A DNA stretch of 64,000 nucleotides from Amphiprion ocellaris (GCF_022539595.1 NC_072770.1:22185304-22249303), one strand, 5' to 3'; shown: positions 1-11,070, numbered from the stretch's first letter. Notes: a model not told the origin generated them from the letters alone. Program-made: numbers and translations.

Positions 1-27
1 TGTGTGTGTGTGTGTGTGTGTGTGTGT
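1..27. repeat. (TG)n microsatellite cut by window edge
   Basis: Uninterrupted TG dinucleotides run from the first base to about position 27; the true length is unknown because the window begins inside the tract. Confidence 0.95.
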
Positions 28-575
28 CCAGTGATCCTCAGAGCTCCAGAGCAAGAAAGCTGTGTGTGACTATGGAGCCGGCGCTACTGTTAAAGGGTGA
101 CATTATGGTGAGAAATAGTGTATCATGAGTCCTATATCAATACCTCAAAATCCACACATATACACAGTACATCACTGCATTAACTGCAATTACCACTGCG
201 GCAGTCTGCGGCTTCCATTATCCCTTATTAAACTGCTGCATAAAACACTTTTTTTCTCCTAATTTTTCTTGCTGAAGCTTTAAATCCTCTGCAGACTTGG
301 CATACCTAAGTATTTCCTGCCACTATTTAGCATGTCTCTTTAAGAGTGTGCACACATCCATACAACAAGCTCTTAGCCATCCAGATATATATGCAGGTAT
401 TTCATTTACCTCAGTGTAGTTGGTTGCCACAGCAGCAACAACTCCTACACGCAAATGAAAATGAGATTTACTGGTTTATCACGCTTGGTTATTTGTCGAT
501 CAATATTTCGAGACATTCCATTTGAAGTGAGGCTTAGTATTGTACATTTTTCTCTTTTCTCCATCTTGTCTCTAG
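1..575 (+). other. tns2: tns2 intron (3' part)
   Basis: Non-coding sequence upstream of the first recognised tns2 exon. It opens with a (TG)n microsatellite and ends in a pyrimidine tract and TCTAG acceptor. I see no exon in it. Confidence 0.75.
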
Positions 576-705
576 GTGAAGTGCTACCACCGACGGAGCC
601 GAGCGGCAGAGAGGGAGGTGGTCTTCAGAGTCCAGTTCCACACCTGCACTGTTCATGGAGCCCAGCTGTGGTTTGGCAAGACTGAACTGGACTTGGCCGG
701 CACAG
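576..705 (+). CDS. tns2: tns2 exon encoding C2-domain strands
   Basis: Acceptor TCTAG at 571-575 and donor GT at 706. Encodes VKCYHRR followed by FRVQFHTCTVHG, a stretch typical of the tensin C2 domain. Ends with one base of the next codon. Confidence 0.92.
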
Positions 706-3700
706 GTACAAAAATACAGGCTCAGTAGTTTGGAAGTGCATGGACAGGAAAGTGATAGAAATTTTCAATTTTTCAACCATCATAGAGGCGTTGCTCTAAG
801 GTGGGCCTATTCAATTGGCGGCCCGCGGGCCCTTCACAACTGGCCCACCCCCCAATGACCCCTTTCCAACCATCTAAAGCAACCCTATTCAACTAGCGGC
901 TCGCGGGCCACATGCGGCCCGAAAGCAACCCTCGAGACGACAAGTTCTTACAAAAATTCCAACATTATTGCGAACATTGAATGCAACACTTGCCGTAACT
1001 TAGCAACTAACCCACAATGCATTGTGTTGAGGTGTACTACATCACTGTGGCCTGCTTCTTTTCTCTTGAATATAGAGTAAACATATGAAAAAATAAATAG
1101 GACATCTCCTGCTCCATATTCTTGTTTTTCTCTTGAAATCGTTTAAATGACTGTGCAAATCAAGACCCCTTTATTCTTCAGACCATTGCGGAGTATGTGT
1201 GTATTTTGAGCCAAACAGCTAATGACAGTGTCACTTCCAATGAAACTGAAATGTTTGCACATGGTCCACTAAGCAGCAGCCTCATCACAGCTGCATGTAA
1301 GTGTTACGTGCTGAAGCATAGATATAATGTATAAATAATAATATCCACACTCAGGCAAGAAAGTAAAAAGAAAGCTCATTTCAGATAAAAGATTTGCTGC
1401 TCTGTTTACTTAGGCCATTTTCTGTCTTCTAAAAATCTTCTTTCTGTCTTTTTGGCCTATTTATTTCCATTATGAAAGGAGTAAAAGCAAGTATCTTTTT
1501 TTTAACTTCTGTTTTTCTACTTCACAGATCACACCATGTTGTGGATGTTTTTATCGCTCTCTGCTGTTACAGTCTGGATATTTTAGTCCCTGCCTTTTTT
1601 CTTGTCTTTCTGTAGATGACAGGTTCCCTCCAGATGCTACAGTGGAGTTTATCTTCTCCACTGGCCCAGAAAAAATGAAAGGTGAATATTATCATCAGTC
1701 TGCCTGTCATTGCGTTCCTAGATGCATGCATCCTAATCTCATCTTTAACATTTCTTTTGTGTTTCATATCAATACGTCTGCTTTCCAAGGTCGAGAATAC
1801 CGCAAGAATGATGCCTCCATCAAAGTGGACTACAACACCTCGGATCCTGTGGTCAGATGGGACTCCTATGAGAACTTCAATCTGCACCATCAAGACAGCA
1901 TGGAAAGTAAGAAACATACACACAGGTGTAAAACACAAGCTTTGCATAAGAGGGTGAAATCAACCATGGCATCACATTTTCTTCTTCTTTCTATCAGATA
2001 TCTCTCATACGAGGGGGCCTCTGGACGGCAGCTTGTACGCTCAAGTGAAAAAGCGCCGTGGACCAGGTGCAACTGCCTCAGCAGCATCACCCAATGGATG
2101 CCTCACTAGCAGCCCAACGGTGAAGCCCCAAGCTCCCACCCAGCCCCAGCCTCTTACCTACAGCCCCAACTCCAGCTGCTCCTCGGTCCCCTCTGATCGC
2201 CCCGGAGACACCTCTCCATCCATGGACTGTCCTGAAAAAGACAACATTGACTCTCCATTGAGGAGAGGAGATGGGGAAGATAGAGCAAAGGAGAAGGCAA
2301 GAGGAAAAGAAAGGGATAGAGAAACAGCAATTTTAGATGATGGAGACCCTTCGAGTCCTGGGGGTTTGAGGCGAGAACAATCATGCTGCAGTCGAGCAAG
2401 TATGAAGTGTGTTGATGTGGGATGGGAGCGGGACAGAGAGCTCTGTCTCTCCAATGGTCACTGTCTCGGACGATGCAACAGCATTAAAAACCACCCAAAA
2501 AGCCAAACTCTGCCAGCGTTACCATCCAAATCGGTGTCTCCTCCTCCCCTTTCAGCTCATATGGAACTCTGCCATCGTCATAGTGCCCATCCTTTACCAG
2601 AGTTACCATGGGAACGTTCACCTCCCCCTCCTCCATCCCTGCCTTGTCTCCACAGGCCATGCTACCCTTATCCCACTCATGAACACCCACACAGTCACAC
2701 CCTGCCAGCCTCAAACAGACTCTACACTGGGGAGGAGTGTCATCTTTTCCATTATTCCAGCCACGGCCCAGGCTCTCACCTCTCCCCACACCAGTCGCAG
2801 CCATCGAGCCCTTACAGAGAAATGTTCTTCGGCTCTCCCAAACCTTCGTCTGGTTGCCACTGTCAGGACTGCTCCAGCAGGCGAGAGCTCCAGTCAGTCA
2901 GAACATTCCACCCACTGCACCCAGACCAGGCTGAAAACCCACACTGGTCCCAAGGAGCAGGGGTACAACGAACAAGAGAGGCACCTCCGCTATGGGAAAC
3001 TGAAAATCCATGGGAGATGACAAGAGAGGCAGAGTTCTGGCAGTGCAAACCAGCCATGCCAGCATTTCGCCTCTGTCACTCCACTTTGGACCAGGTTCCA
3101 AACCCGGAGCAACCTAGACTTGCCCTCGCACCTCACCAGAACTACCCCATTCCCCATTCACTCTTAGATGTTCGGGATGGAGCCAGCAGTGGATATCACA
3201 CCCCTCCACAGCCCCGCCACTCCTGCCCCTGTTCTCCTTACCAGTCGTCCCCAGCTGAGAGCCATGAGAGTCGGGGTTATGCCTCGGGGTACTCTGGATC
3301 AGCTTCGCCTCTGCCAGCTAGCAGCCCATCTCCTGGGAGAGGAAGGCTGCCTGAGACGCCCTCAGGACCCAGAGACCAGGCGCACACTGAGCATCTCAAA
3401 GGTGAATGAGGACAGATCCAGTAGGATGGATTAAGCTTTCTTGCTTTTTGTATCACTCATCGGTCATTTCTTTGTCATACCTTCATCTCATGTCTTTTAA
3501 TCTTTCCTATCGAAGTGGAAAAGGCCAAGACTGACACAGAGGATGACAAGGTCTCTCAAGGTTCAGAGAGTAAATCTGACTCTAACTGTCAGTCAAGCAC
3601 CCCTGGATTGGACTCCGACCATGACTATACACTTATTGGTAGCAGCAGCCCAACACACACAGAAGACAGGTGGGTAAAATGTTCTTTTTTGGCTTTTGTA

Positions 3701-6700
3701 AATGCTGGAAATACTCATTTTCTTAAATTTTTCTAAACTTTGCCTTTTCATTAGTGTAACTGCTGATAGCCGTCCTCAAAGCCAAGAAACTTCGACACAA
3801 CTGGAGTCCAACAGCAAAACTATCACACCAGTACCAACAGAAGCACAAACCCAAACTCCAACCGTATCTATAAACCTCACACAGCCATCAAGTGAGTCCT
3901 CTCAGAGCTGGAGTCCGGATCCTAAGGTTGGAGCAGCCAAAGTCACAGGAAGTGCAGATGGTTCTAACCAATCACGTGCTTCAAATTATGCTACTGTCAT
4001 CATCACTCCAGTCCAAGTGCAGCTCAATGGGTCCGCCCTTCCTACTGATTCCCCATCTGACTGCAGCAGAAGTGTATCAGTGAATCCTTCTACCTCCCTA
4101 ACGTCTAGTCCTTCCACCACTTCCCCAAACTCTCCTGTTGGCTCCCCAGAGCTGCAGGCATCTCCTCAGCGTTCCGCATCTGCTACAGATGTAGCAGGAC
4201 AAAGACTGACTCCAGACAGAGACAGCTCAGCCGACACCAAACCTCCATCACCTGTACCTGATGGATATCACACACCAAACTTCCCTTTAGCATCCTATTA
4301 CTACTCATTATTAAATGTCCCCCATGTCCCATACACCGGGTACACTGCAGTCACTATCCCTGCCATCCAGCCACCACTTCCGGAGAAGAAACGCTTTTCC
4401 TCCACAGCTGGATCCCTGAATGGACACAACTCACTCCTCCGGGCCTCCTCGGCTCCGTCCCCCACGCACCACGTTAGTTTCTCCCCTGCTGTGGGGGAGC
4501 AGAGACGGGGATCTGCACAACAGAGCAGTAGGGAGGAGGAAAACATCAGGGTGAATGCTAAGTTTGTCCAGGACAGCTCCAAGTACTGGTACAAACCAGG
4601 CATCTCTAGAGACCAAGGTGAGGGGGATAACAAAGGGTGATGAGGGATGGTTGTAGTTAGCATTTTGCAATATATACATTGTCACTGTTTCTTATTTTAT
4701 GCTACAACACCTTAGCTCTAATGTGTCTTCTCCATCGTAGCCATAGCTGTGTTGAAGGATAAGGAACCAGGAACTTTCCTCATCAGAGACAGTAATTCCT
4801 TCCAAGGTGCCTATGGTCTGGCCCTCAAAGTGGCCACTCCTCCTCCTAATGCCAACATTGCTGGGAGCAAAGGTATCCATTGCACTTTTTCACACAAAAC
4901 ATTTAGCTTTTTGTCATGGTTAACACTTCTTAGCCATATAAAAGTAGAAAAAAAGAACAAAATCAGTAAGTGTATATCTACTGATTTTTCTATGAGGGTT
5001 ATCTTGACGTGGAATAGGACACTACACATTTTTAGCCTGAATTACACACTAAACCCTTGAAAACGAGGGCATTTACCAGAAAGAGAAGGTCTGAAGTACG
5101 ACCCAGTTGTGCTGCTTGACGTATACTAGAGACGAAAAGTCAGGATTTTGTACCTGTCATGCCTTCTGTTCATGCATGGAATGGAAAACACAAATGAGGT
5201 ACAGTCATGATGGAAAAAACTCCTAGGGTGCATATTATATACAGCACTACATTGTGCTATATTTTTATGTGTTTTTGCTCACGCATCTTTATAAAATGTG
5301 TTCTGCATTGCCTTGGTTTTCATCCTCACTTCCTCCCTCCACTCCTCTCCTCTTTCCCAGGGGATCCTCTGGAACAGCTGGTGAGACACTTCCTCATCGA
5401 GACTGGGCCACGGGGAGTGAAGATCAAGGGCTGTCAGAACGAGTCCTACTTCGGTCAGTTATGTGTCACAATATGTTTCACTTATTTATCTATGTATGAG
5501 GCACGGAAAATGATAATTTAAGCAAAATTTTTAAATTTACTTTCTTCTAAGTCTCCTTTTCTGTTTCTTTTGATCCCTTCAAATCTATACCAGTTGTAAC
5601 GTTTCACCTCTTTTCTATTTATCACAGGAAGCTTATCTGCCTTAGTGTACCAGCATTCAATTACTCCCATCTCTCTGCCATGTGCCCTTCGCATCCCAGA
5701 AAAAGGTAATATTAGTATCATTAGTTAAGCAAATCTGAAGATATCCCATATATTGATATTTAATTGAGTCCATGATGTTTCAGATCTGGTTGGGGAGCTT
5801 CAGGAGATGCAGAGTGCAACAAATACCAGCACAGCAGCTGACCTCCTCAAACAAGGAGCAGGTACAACACAAGTTTATTCCACCTTGACTGACAGAAGAT
5901 TGATCACACATGGTGTAGAAGTTGCAGTTCTTACCTTCAACCAGTTGAGGCTGCTCAAGTCTCACATTTTCACATCGCTGACCTAAAAGAACACGTATTA
6001 ATATTAATCCACATCTTTTTCATCTTGCTAATGAAACAGCTTGCAACGTGCTCTACCTGAACTCTGTAGAAACGGAGTCGCTAACGGGGCCGGAAGCGGT
6101 CTCCAAGGCAACCAAGTGTACTTTGGCTCTGAATCCACGTCCAGTGGCAACGGTGGTCCACTTCAAAGTGTCCTCTCAGGGCATCACGCTAACCGACAGC
6201 AAAAGAAGGTACGTCTTAGGAGCTACAATCTTACTTGGCATTTAAAGTACCATGTTTTAATTCAGTGAGTTTCACTGGTTAATTTTAGAAGCGTGTGTTA
6301 TTGTATTAACTTTTTCATGCAGATGATGATGCAGTTTGTACATGGGGTTTGACACACAGCCTTTCATGTGACATACTCAAACCTGACGCTAATGTTAGAC
6401 AAAAGAGTCATAAGGTTGTTTATTTTCACACAGGCTATTTTTTAGGAGACACTATCCAATCAACAGTGTCACTTTCAGCAGTCTTGACCCCCAAGATCAG
6501 AGGTAGGTCACTGAGACAATAAGCACAGTGCAATTTTTACACTGTTTAAAAAAGAAAAAAAAAAAAAAACGACGTGCTTACACATGCAACTGCTGATTAT
6601 CACTACATTGTGATATTAAGTGTGCTTTCTGTTGCTGTAAGAGATATGTGCTATATAGACTTATATTTTTTAATAATATAAGTTCTCTTTATGGGTTGCT

Positions 6701-7205
6701 TGTCTGCTTTTTTTTCACTCTAAGAGGTGAATAAAAGTTTCTACTCAGTGCAAACGCTTACAAAACAATGTCCATGTCCTTGTAATTCATGTGATCCTTC
6801 GCTTTGTCTCTGTGTCTCTATTTGTGTGCCCGTGCTTCAGGTGGACTAATTCTGATAGCACGACAAGCAAGTAAGTGCTTGTGTCACTGTGTGTTTCTCT
6901 TTTTGAGCATTATTACCGCCTGGTGCAACGTGCTCCTTTGCATGGCTATCGATCACCATCACATATCACTGACTTCTACAGGCAAAATGTGTTTACTGTT
7001 AGTATTAAATATTGTTTGCTCTACAGTCTTTTGACCTCTCATGTCTCTTTTGCGGTGCAGGATGTTTGGCTTTGTGGCCAGACGGACAGGTGCTGCCACA
7101 GAGAACGTGTGTCACCTGTTTGCAGAGATGGACCCCGAACAGCCAGCTGTGGCAATTGTCAACTTTATCAACAAAGTCATGCTTGGACCACAGCTATGCA
7201 GATGA
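576..7205 (+). CDS. tns2: Tensin-2, C-terminal 1,175 residues (14 exons; 5' part outside window)
   Basis: Focal-adhesion scaffold linking integrin tails and actin to phosphotyrosine signalling (family knowledge). Coding segments: 576-705, 1616-1681, 1790-1906, 1998-3401, 3516-3669, 3755-4617, 4741-4872, 5361-5453, 5628-5705, 5784-5861, 6040-6208, 6434-6502, 6841-6870, 7061-7205. All introns are GT-AG, the phases agree and the total is 1,176 codons including TGA. Order of domains: end of the PTEN-type C2 domain (residues 1 to about 105), Pro/Ser-rich linker (to about 895), SH2 (about 895-1012, with the phosphotyrosine-binding Arg at residue 927 in FLIRDS), PTB (about 1040-1175). KYWYKP, STAADLLKQGAAC and a WTN..TTSK segment look like tensin-2 rather than tensin-1 or -3. 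The phosphatase-like domain and any C1 domain would lie upstream of the window. The assignment to tensin-2 rests on remembered sequences. Confidence 0.93.
706..1615 (+). other. tns2: tns2 intron with repeat debris
   Basis: Intron of 910 bp between two C2-domain exons. It contains two related GC-rich direct repeat units (see 806-935) and otherwise no recognised coding sequence. Confidence 0.85.
806..935. repeat. Two degenerate copies of a GC-rich transposon-end-like motif
   Basis: Two direct copies of a unit reading CTATTCAA..GCGGC.CGCGGGCC start at about 808 and 886, some 78 bp apart. Wording of this type (CGCGGGCC, GCGGCCCG) is familiar from hAT-type element ends in vertebrates. No target duplication or opposite end was found, so class and limits are uncertain. 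Confidence 0.4.
1616..1681 (+). CDS. tns2: tns2 exon, end of C2 domain
   Basis: Acceptor TGTAG at 1611-1615, donor GT at 1682. Encodes DDRFPPDATVEFIFS and PEKMKG, matching the tensin C2 core. 66 bp, phases 1/1. Confidence 0.92.
1790..1906 (+). CDS. tns2: tns2 exon with VDYNTSDPVVRWDSYENF
   Basis: Acceptor CAAG at 1786-1789, donor GTAAGA at 1907. The VDYNT..P..RWDSYENFN block is one of the most conserved parts of tensins just after the C2 domain. Confidence 0.93.
1998..3401 (+). CDS. tns2: tns2 large central exon, Pro/Ser/His-rich linker
   Basis: The 1,404-bp exon starts after CTATCAG (1991-1997) and ends before GT at 3402. It opens with TRGPLDGSLYAQVKK, conserved in tensins, and includes RETAILDDGD, a recurrent tensin linker motif. 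The rest is low-complexity, rich in Pro, Ser and His, with no folded domain that I recognise. Such linkers carry phosphorylation and SH3-binding sites in the family (known generally, not shown here). Confidence 0.9.
3516..3669 (+). CDS. tns2: tns2 linker exon, acidic/Ser-rich
   Basis: Acceptor CGAAG at 3511-3515, donor GTGGGT at 3670. Encodes Ser/Asp-rich linker such as DSDHDYTLIGSSSP. The frame is continuous with both neighbours (phases 1/2). Boundaries rest on splice consensus and frame only. Confidence 0.82.
3755..4617 (+). CDS. tns2: tns2 linker exon running into the SH2 domain
   Basis: Acceptor TTAG at 3751-3754, donor GTGAGG at 4618. Mostly Ser/Thr/Pro-rich linker, then QPPLPEKKR, HHVSFSP and NAKFVQDSSKYWYKP..SRDQ, the start of the tensin SH2 domain. 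Confidence 0.92.
4741..4872 (+). CDS. tns2: tns2 SH2 exon with FLIRDS
   Basis: Acceptor CGTAG at 4736-4740, donor GTATCC at 4873. Encodes LKDKEPGTFLIRDS, where the Arg is the invariant phosphotyrosine-binding residue of SH2 domains, then YGLALKVATPPP. Confidence 0.95.
5361..5453 (+). CDS. tns2: tns2 SH2 exon
   Basis: Acceptor TTTCCCAG at 5353-5360, donor GTCAGT at 5454. Encodes GDPLEQLVRHFLIETGPRG, then VKIKGC.NE.YFG, the central SH2 strands. Confidence 0.94.
5628..5705 (+). CDS. tns2: tns2 SH2 exon, C-terminal end
   Basis: Acceptor ATCACAG at 5621-5627, donor GTAATA at 5706. Encodes SLSALVYQHSITPISLPC, the closing helix and strand of the SH2 domain. Confidence 0.93.
5784..5861 (+). CDS. 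tns2: tns2 SH2-PTB connector exon
   Basis: Acceptor TTTCAG at 5778-5783, donor GTACAA at 5862. Encodes the short connector ending in STAADLLKQGA, a tensin hallmark before the PTB domain. Confidence 0.92.
6040..6208 (+). CDS. tns2: tns2 PTB exon
   Basis: Acceptor GAAACAG at 6033-6039, donor GTACGT at 6209. Encodes CNVLYLNSVETESLTG and VVHFKVSSQGITLTDS, the first strands of the PTB domain that binds integrin beta tails in tensins. Confidence 0.94.
6434..6502 (+). CDS. tns2: tns2 PTB exon
   Basis: Acceptor CACACAG at 6427-6433, donor GTAGGT at 6503. Encodes LFFRRHYPINSVTFSSLDPQ, matching the PTB core strand. Confidence 0.94.
6841..6870 (+). CDS. tns2: tns2 30-nt microexon in PTB
   Basis: Acceptor GCTTCAG at 6834-6840, donor GTAAGT at 6871. 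The 30-nt exon supplies RWTNSDSTTS between flanking PTB exons. Both junction phases are 2, so skipping it would keep the frame and remove ten residues. Confidence 0.88.
7061..7205 (+). CDS. tns2: tns2 last coding exon
   Basis: Acceptor GGTGCAG at 7054-7060. Encodes KMFGFVARR, NVCHLFAEMDPEQPA and IVNFINKVMLG, the end of the PTB domain, then TGA at 7203-7205. Confidence 0.95.
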
Positions 7206-8659
7206 GAAAGCAGGAGCATTTCAAAATTTGGACTCTTAGGGGATCCGGGGGAGATGTTAATATGATTTTAACATATTTTCCAATCAAGTGTGTATGCAGT
7301 GACATTTTTATTTGCATTTGTGCAGGTGGCACCGCCGTGCTCGGCTGTATGACTGTATTTTAAAGAGAATCCAGTTCAAATCACTGCTCTGTAAGATGAA
7401 GACTTATTTAGATGTCAGTTTACTAAAAAAGTTACAAAGGAGTGGTCTGAAAAGCCAAAAAGCAACCCAGCTTTGGCGATCCTTGCCAAAAGAGATCGAA
7501 ATAATAGTTTAATTTGTTTTGTGTTGGTTTTTTTTCTGCTATTTATAAAGAAAATCCATTTATCAAATGTATTAAAGATTCTCTACATCCGTATTCAAAG
7601 CAAAGAGGGCTCAGAAGGTCAAAACAATGTGGCAGAATGTAAGTGGCATGTTTAAGGTGTAAACTGGCATGATTTCAATTGTGATCCTAATGCAAAGTGG
7701 GAGAGAGTAAAGTAAGCGATTTAATGGAAGCAGTCGTGTATTATGATTATCTAAGGAGAAAGTGTCTTTAGATACATTTTAACTCCATCTTTACCTACAT
7801 AGATGCAGCAATCAGTATTGGGTTTCCACAGTATCTTTACTAATAAAATGATTGTTCCAGTGTTAACCACAGATGTAAATGAGTATTAAAGTGAAAATAA
7901 CAAGGCTTTAAAACACATAAAGGTACATGACTACATTGCAAGGATATTTGCAGCTTCTCTACTGCTACAAGTAATAGAAAGCTTTATTTTGTGAAGCTAA
8001 AAAATGCAAGGAATTGAAATATATTGCCCTCAGATGAAATGTACAATGTCCAGAATGTTGGTAATGTCATTATAAAAAGGGCCAGTGTAGAAAAGTCTCT
8101 CCACATCACAGGTGAGCCTTGTTCCTGTTTTAGATTTTAACAAATATCCATGGAAACATATGATTCATTTGTGTCGGAGTTTCACTTTAAGCCAAAGATT
8201 TGTTGTGTAAAGATATTTTGTTGTTTGTTTTGTTTTTATCTTCTTTTTGTTTGGTATTTGTGTGTTTTCTATAAACTGAGACAGTATTTAGATGACTTAA
8301 GCACAATCATTATTTTTCATATTGGATTTTTATGTAAAAGAAGTAATATATTTTAGGCCTCTGAGGTGGTGAAAAGAACGGTGTATGTCATATTTGACAA
8401 GAAGATTAAACTCAGAAATTCAAACTATATGCGGGTATGTGTTTCATTACTTTGGGGCTTCATGTGAAATGTAACTTTACATTTTTTGATAGACACACGT
8501 AGCTCCATTTTTGTCATTGGGAAAGAATGGGTGAAGGTAGAGAAGTACGAGACATTGCAAGCGAACATTTCCCAGCTTGTTTGACTTTGTCTCACATTCT
8601 CAGCCTTTATACCTTCACCCCGAAGACACATAATCAAAGACACACCTGACATTCGGATT
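7206..8659 (+). other. tns2: tns2 3'UTR and downstream spacer
   Basis: AT-rich sequence without coding potential. A canonical AATAAA at 7842-7847 suggests that the transcript ends near 7860, for a 3'UTR of roughly 650 nt. The remainder to the tRNA gene shows no recognisable feature. Confidence 0.55.
7842..7847 (+). promoter_or_regulatory. tns2: Candidate tns2 poly(A) signal
   Basis: AATAAA about 640 nt after the tns2 stop codon. It is the first canonical hexamer that I noticed downstream; cleavage site not confirmed. Confidence 0.5.
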
Positions 8660-8663
8660 AAAA
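8660..8663 (-). terminator. Pol III terminator of tRNA-Gln
   Basis: TTTT on the minus strand six bases after the discriminator base of the tRNA, the usual RNA polymerase III stop signal. Confidence 0.85.
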
Positions 8664-8668
8664 GGATG

Positions 8669-8740
8669 AGGTCCCACCGAGATTTGAACTCGGATCGCTG
8701 GATTCAAAGTCCAGAGTGCTAACCATTACACCATGGGACC
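8669..8740 (-). tRNA. tRNA-Gln (anticodon TTG)
   Basis: Reading the minus strand gives a complete 72-nt cloverleaf without intron. The 7-bp acceptor stem GGTCCCA/TGGGACC is perfect, the anticodon stem CTGGA/TCCAG encloses CTTTGAA with anticodon TTG at 8705-8707, and the T arm is CCGAG-TTCAAAT-CTCGG, followed by discriminator T. CCA is not encoded, as usual in eukaryotes. Four T residues lie immediately downstream (minus strand, 8660-8663) as a Pol III terminator. It lies between tns2 and vdr on the opposite strand to both and appears intact and functional. Confidence 0.97.
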
Positions 8741-11062
8741 TAATATGCCTGCTCGTACCAAAGATATGTACTTGTAGCTAAATGCACCAATTTTCATGAC
8801 CTTGTACTAATTCTCCTGTTTATAGTCGTTTATAGTTACATACAGAATTTCTACGATCATATGTCTCACCAGACGATTTATTACTGACTTACAGAACTCG
8901 TCCGTGTTTCGGTAATGCTACTTAGCTAACTAAAGCTAACCTAGCTAACTATGATAGCTAAGATAGCTCGCTAGCGACGGATTGTGAAACCAGGAGTTGT
9001 GAGCTCGTTGTTAACATATGCGTCCTTGTAAAGGTTCACGCAATCTACCACGTTTGTCTAACAAACACATAATCAACACAAAACTAGAGAGACATGTCAA
9101 TTACTTTCAACCATGTAGCCTGCTAGCTACACTTCCTTCTCGTTACCCGATTCGACTTTGCAAAATAAAAGCGCTGTTTTCAAAACAAAAGTTTTTCAAT
9201 TTAATAAGCAGCAGGGTCGCCTTCAGATTTTTTTTCCCATTGGGGTGGCCAGATAGAGCCACTGCAAACATTGGATTGGCACACAAAAACTATAATTACT
9301 ACAGTTCAGGAAATCTGTTATACTACTGCAACATATAGGGTAGAAGTGTGTGTTAATATGAACTAAGACATCACATGCTGATTTTGTTAACTACAACTGA
9401 AGTTACTGATTATCTGCTGTGCACAGCAGGTAGAGTTACAGGTACAGGTAATATTTTGGTGGTTTTAGTGACTGCCATTCAAAATAGCTCAAGAAAAGAG
9501 ATACTGGTGAGTTTAAGGGCACTGTTAAGCTAGACATCCAAAGTTAATTTATGATTTTGATCATTTAATTTCTGTCCAATGAGATCATTTATCTAGCTAC
9601 AGCCACCTGTGTTGTAATAAATTGTGTTTCCATTGTTACCAGACTACCTGTTAAAGTTATTTTGGTACTGACTTTAACGATTAGCAAGATCACATTCTGT
9701 AATGCATCATTCGCATGGTGCATAATTTGCATGATACAAATTCCCTGCTGTGAAATGGCAAAATCTCCCGAGTTGGAAAAAAAATTGACAAAAAACTTCA
9801 GACAAAAAAATAATGTTCTGACTTTGCAGCTTATACAGCAAAAAGTAAGGACAAGTGTACATTGTGACTTGGCTGATACTGTCTCCAAATTGGGCATAAT
9901 GTATAACTAGAAGTAATTAATGAAGTTGCTGCTGTTGTGCCTAAATGTGCTCATGCTTTTTCTGTTTTTCAGACAGTCATTTGGATCCTGCAGCTGTCTA
10001 GTCCTGCAGGAATTTAATGAACTCCGAGGAAAGGCTCCAACAAACAGCTGGAAGCAACAAACTAAACTTTGGCTCCTGTTAATGCTTTGAGGAGCCAAAG
10101 TTTAGTTTGTCAACTACAGGCACAAACTGTAATGTCTATAGATGAGCACACAGCTAACTGGCTGCTGCTATGCATTTCTGTTACAGTCATCTGATGCTGC
10201 TTTCACTTTTGATTTAGTATTTGTTGTCCTATTTAAGTGTATTTACTAAATTATTACACAGCTACATTGGCACAACCTTAATATTACTTCTTTACCAACA
10301 TCCTACATTGACTGCTGAAGCTGGATCACAACATTTTGACTTGTTTTTGCTGATTGCATTATGAGCAGGAAACAAGACAATCCTTTAGAACGTATACTCT
10401 CCTAAAAGCAACAAGGAGAGTCCCTATAAATGCTTGGTAAAGTCATTTGAACAAGAAATCAAAATTTCAAAGGCCTCAGCAGCCACTTACTAGGTGCATT
10501 TGAGCAATCACAGCTGCCTCAGAGAAGCTTGTGATGGTGTGAATGGGGCTGCTGGTTTTGTACACGACATACAGCCAAGACACAGAAATTACTATTAGGT
10601 GTCCCAAAGCACCTGATAATTAAACATTTATTAGAGTATTATCAAAACCCAGTTGCTTACCACGTTTTCAACCAAACTCCACCCTCGAAATCTGATCCAA
10701 CTATGTTGAGAGGTATGAGTTGGAGTTAATTTCCTTGCGTAATATACTTTGATATTGTAAGACGTTAATGTTTTTTCATTATTCCTTTGTTGCTTAGAAA
10801 CATCAAAGGCTCCGCTTTGGTGTAATTGCTTGGAACCAGCTCAACTGGCTGCACAGAAGTACATTTTATTGGAAGGCTCTGTGGGATTTATTGCTGGCTA
10901 TAGTGCTGGGTAACTTTGAAACAATCCAACACTGTATGATTTACCACAGTTATACCACAGGGGCCCACGTGTGAACATACAGTAATGTGTGATGAGTGGC
11001 CATGCCCTCCCTCATCCTCCCAGAAGAGGGAACTAGAGGAACTTTAATAGACTGCGCCCGTC
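8741..11062. other. Intergenic spacer tns2/tRNA to hAT element
   Basis: AT-rich, non-coding. It contains an AGCTA-rich patch (about 8925-8975), a small inverted repeat (TCCTGCAG 9986-9993 with CTGCAGGA 10004-10011) and the 21-bp hairpin at 10057-10110. No ORF resembles a known protein. Confidence 0.7.
10057..10110. repeat. Perfect 21-bp hairpin with 12-nt loop
   Basis: Arm 10057-10077 and arm 10090-10110 are exact reverse complements over 21 bp, separated by 12 nt; pairing does not extend into the flanks. It could be a short foldback element or a small-RNA-like hairpin. The stem is shorter than most pre-miRNA stems. Confidence 0.9.
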
Positions 11063-11070
11063 CTCTAAAG
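11063..11070. repeat. Left target-site duplication of hAT element
   Basis: CTCTAAAG, identical to 12480-12487, directly abutting the inverted repeat. Confidence 0.92.

Noticed and set aside
2409..3020. 203-codon open frame in another frame of the large tns2 exon, and several minus-strand frames of 80-106 codons there
   Set aside because: They lie wholly inside a Pro/Ser/His-rich coding exon whose composition leaves other frames open; no domain is recognisable and tensin homology supports the main frame.
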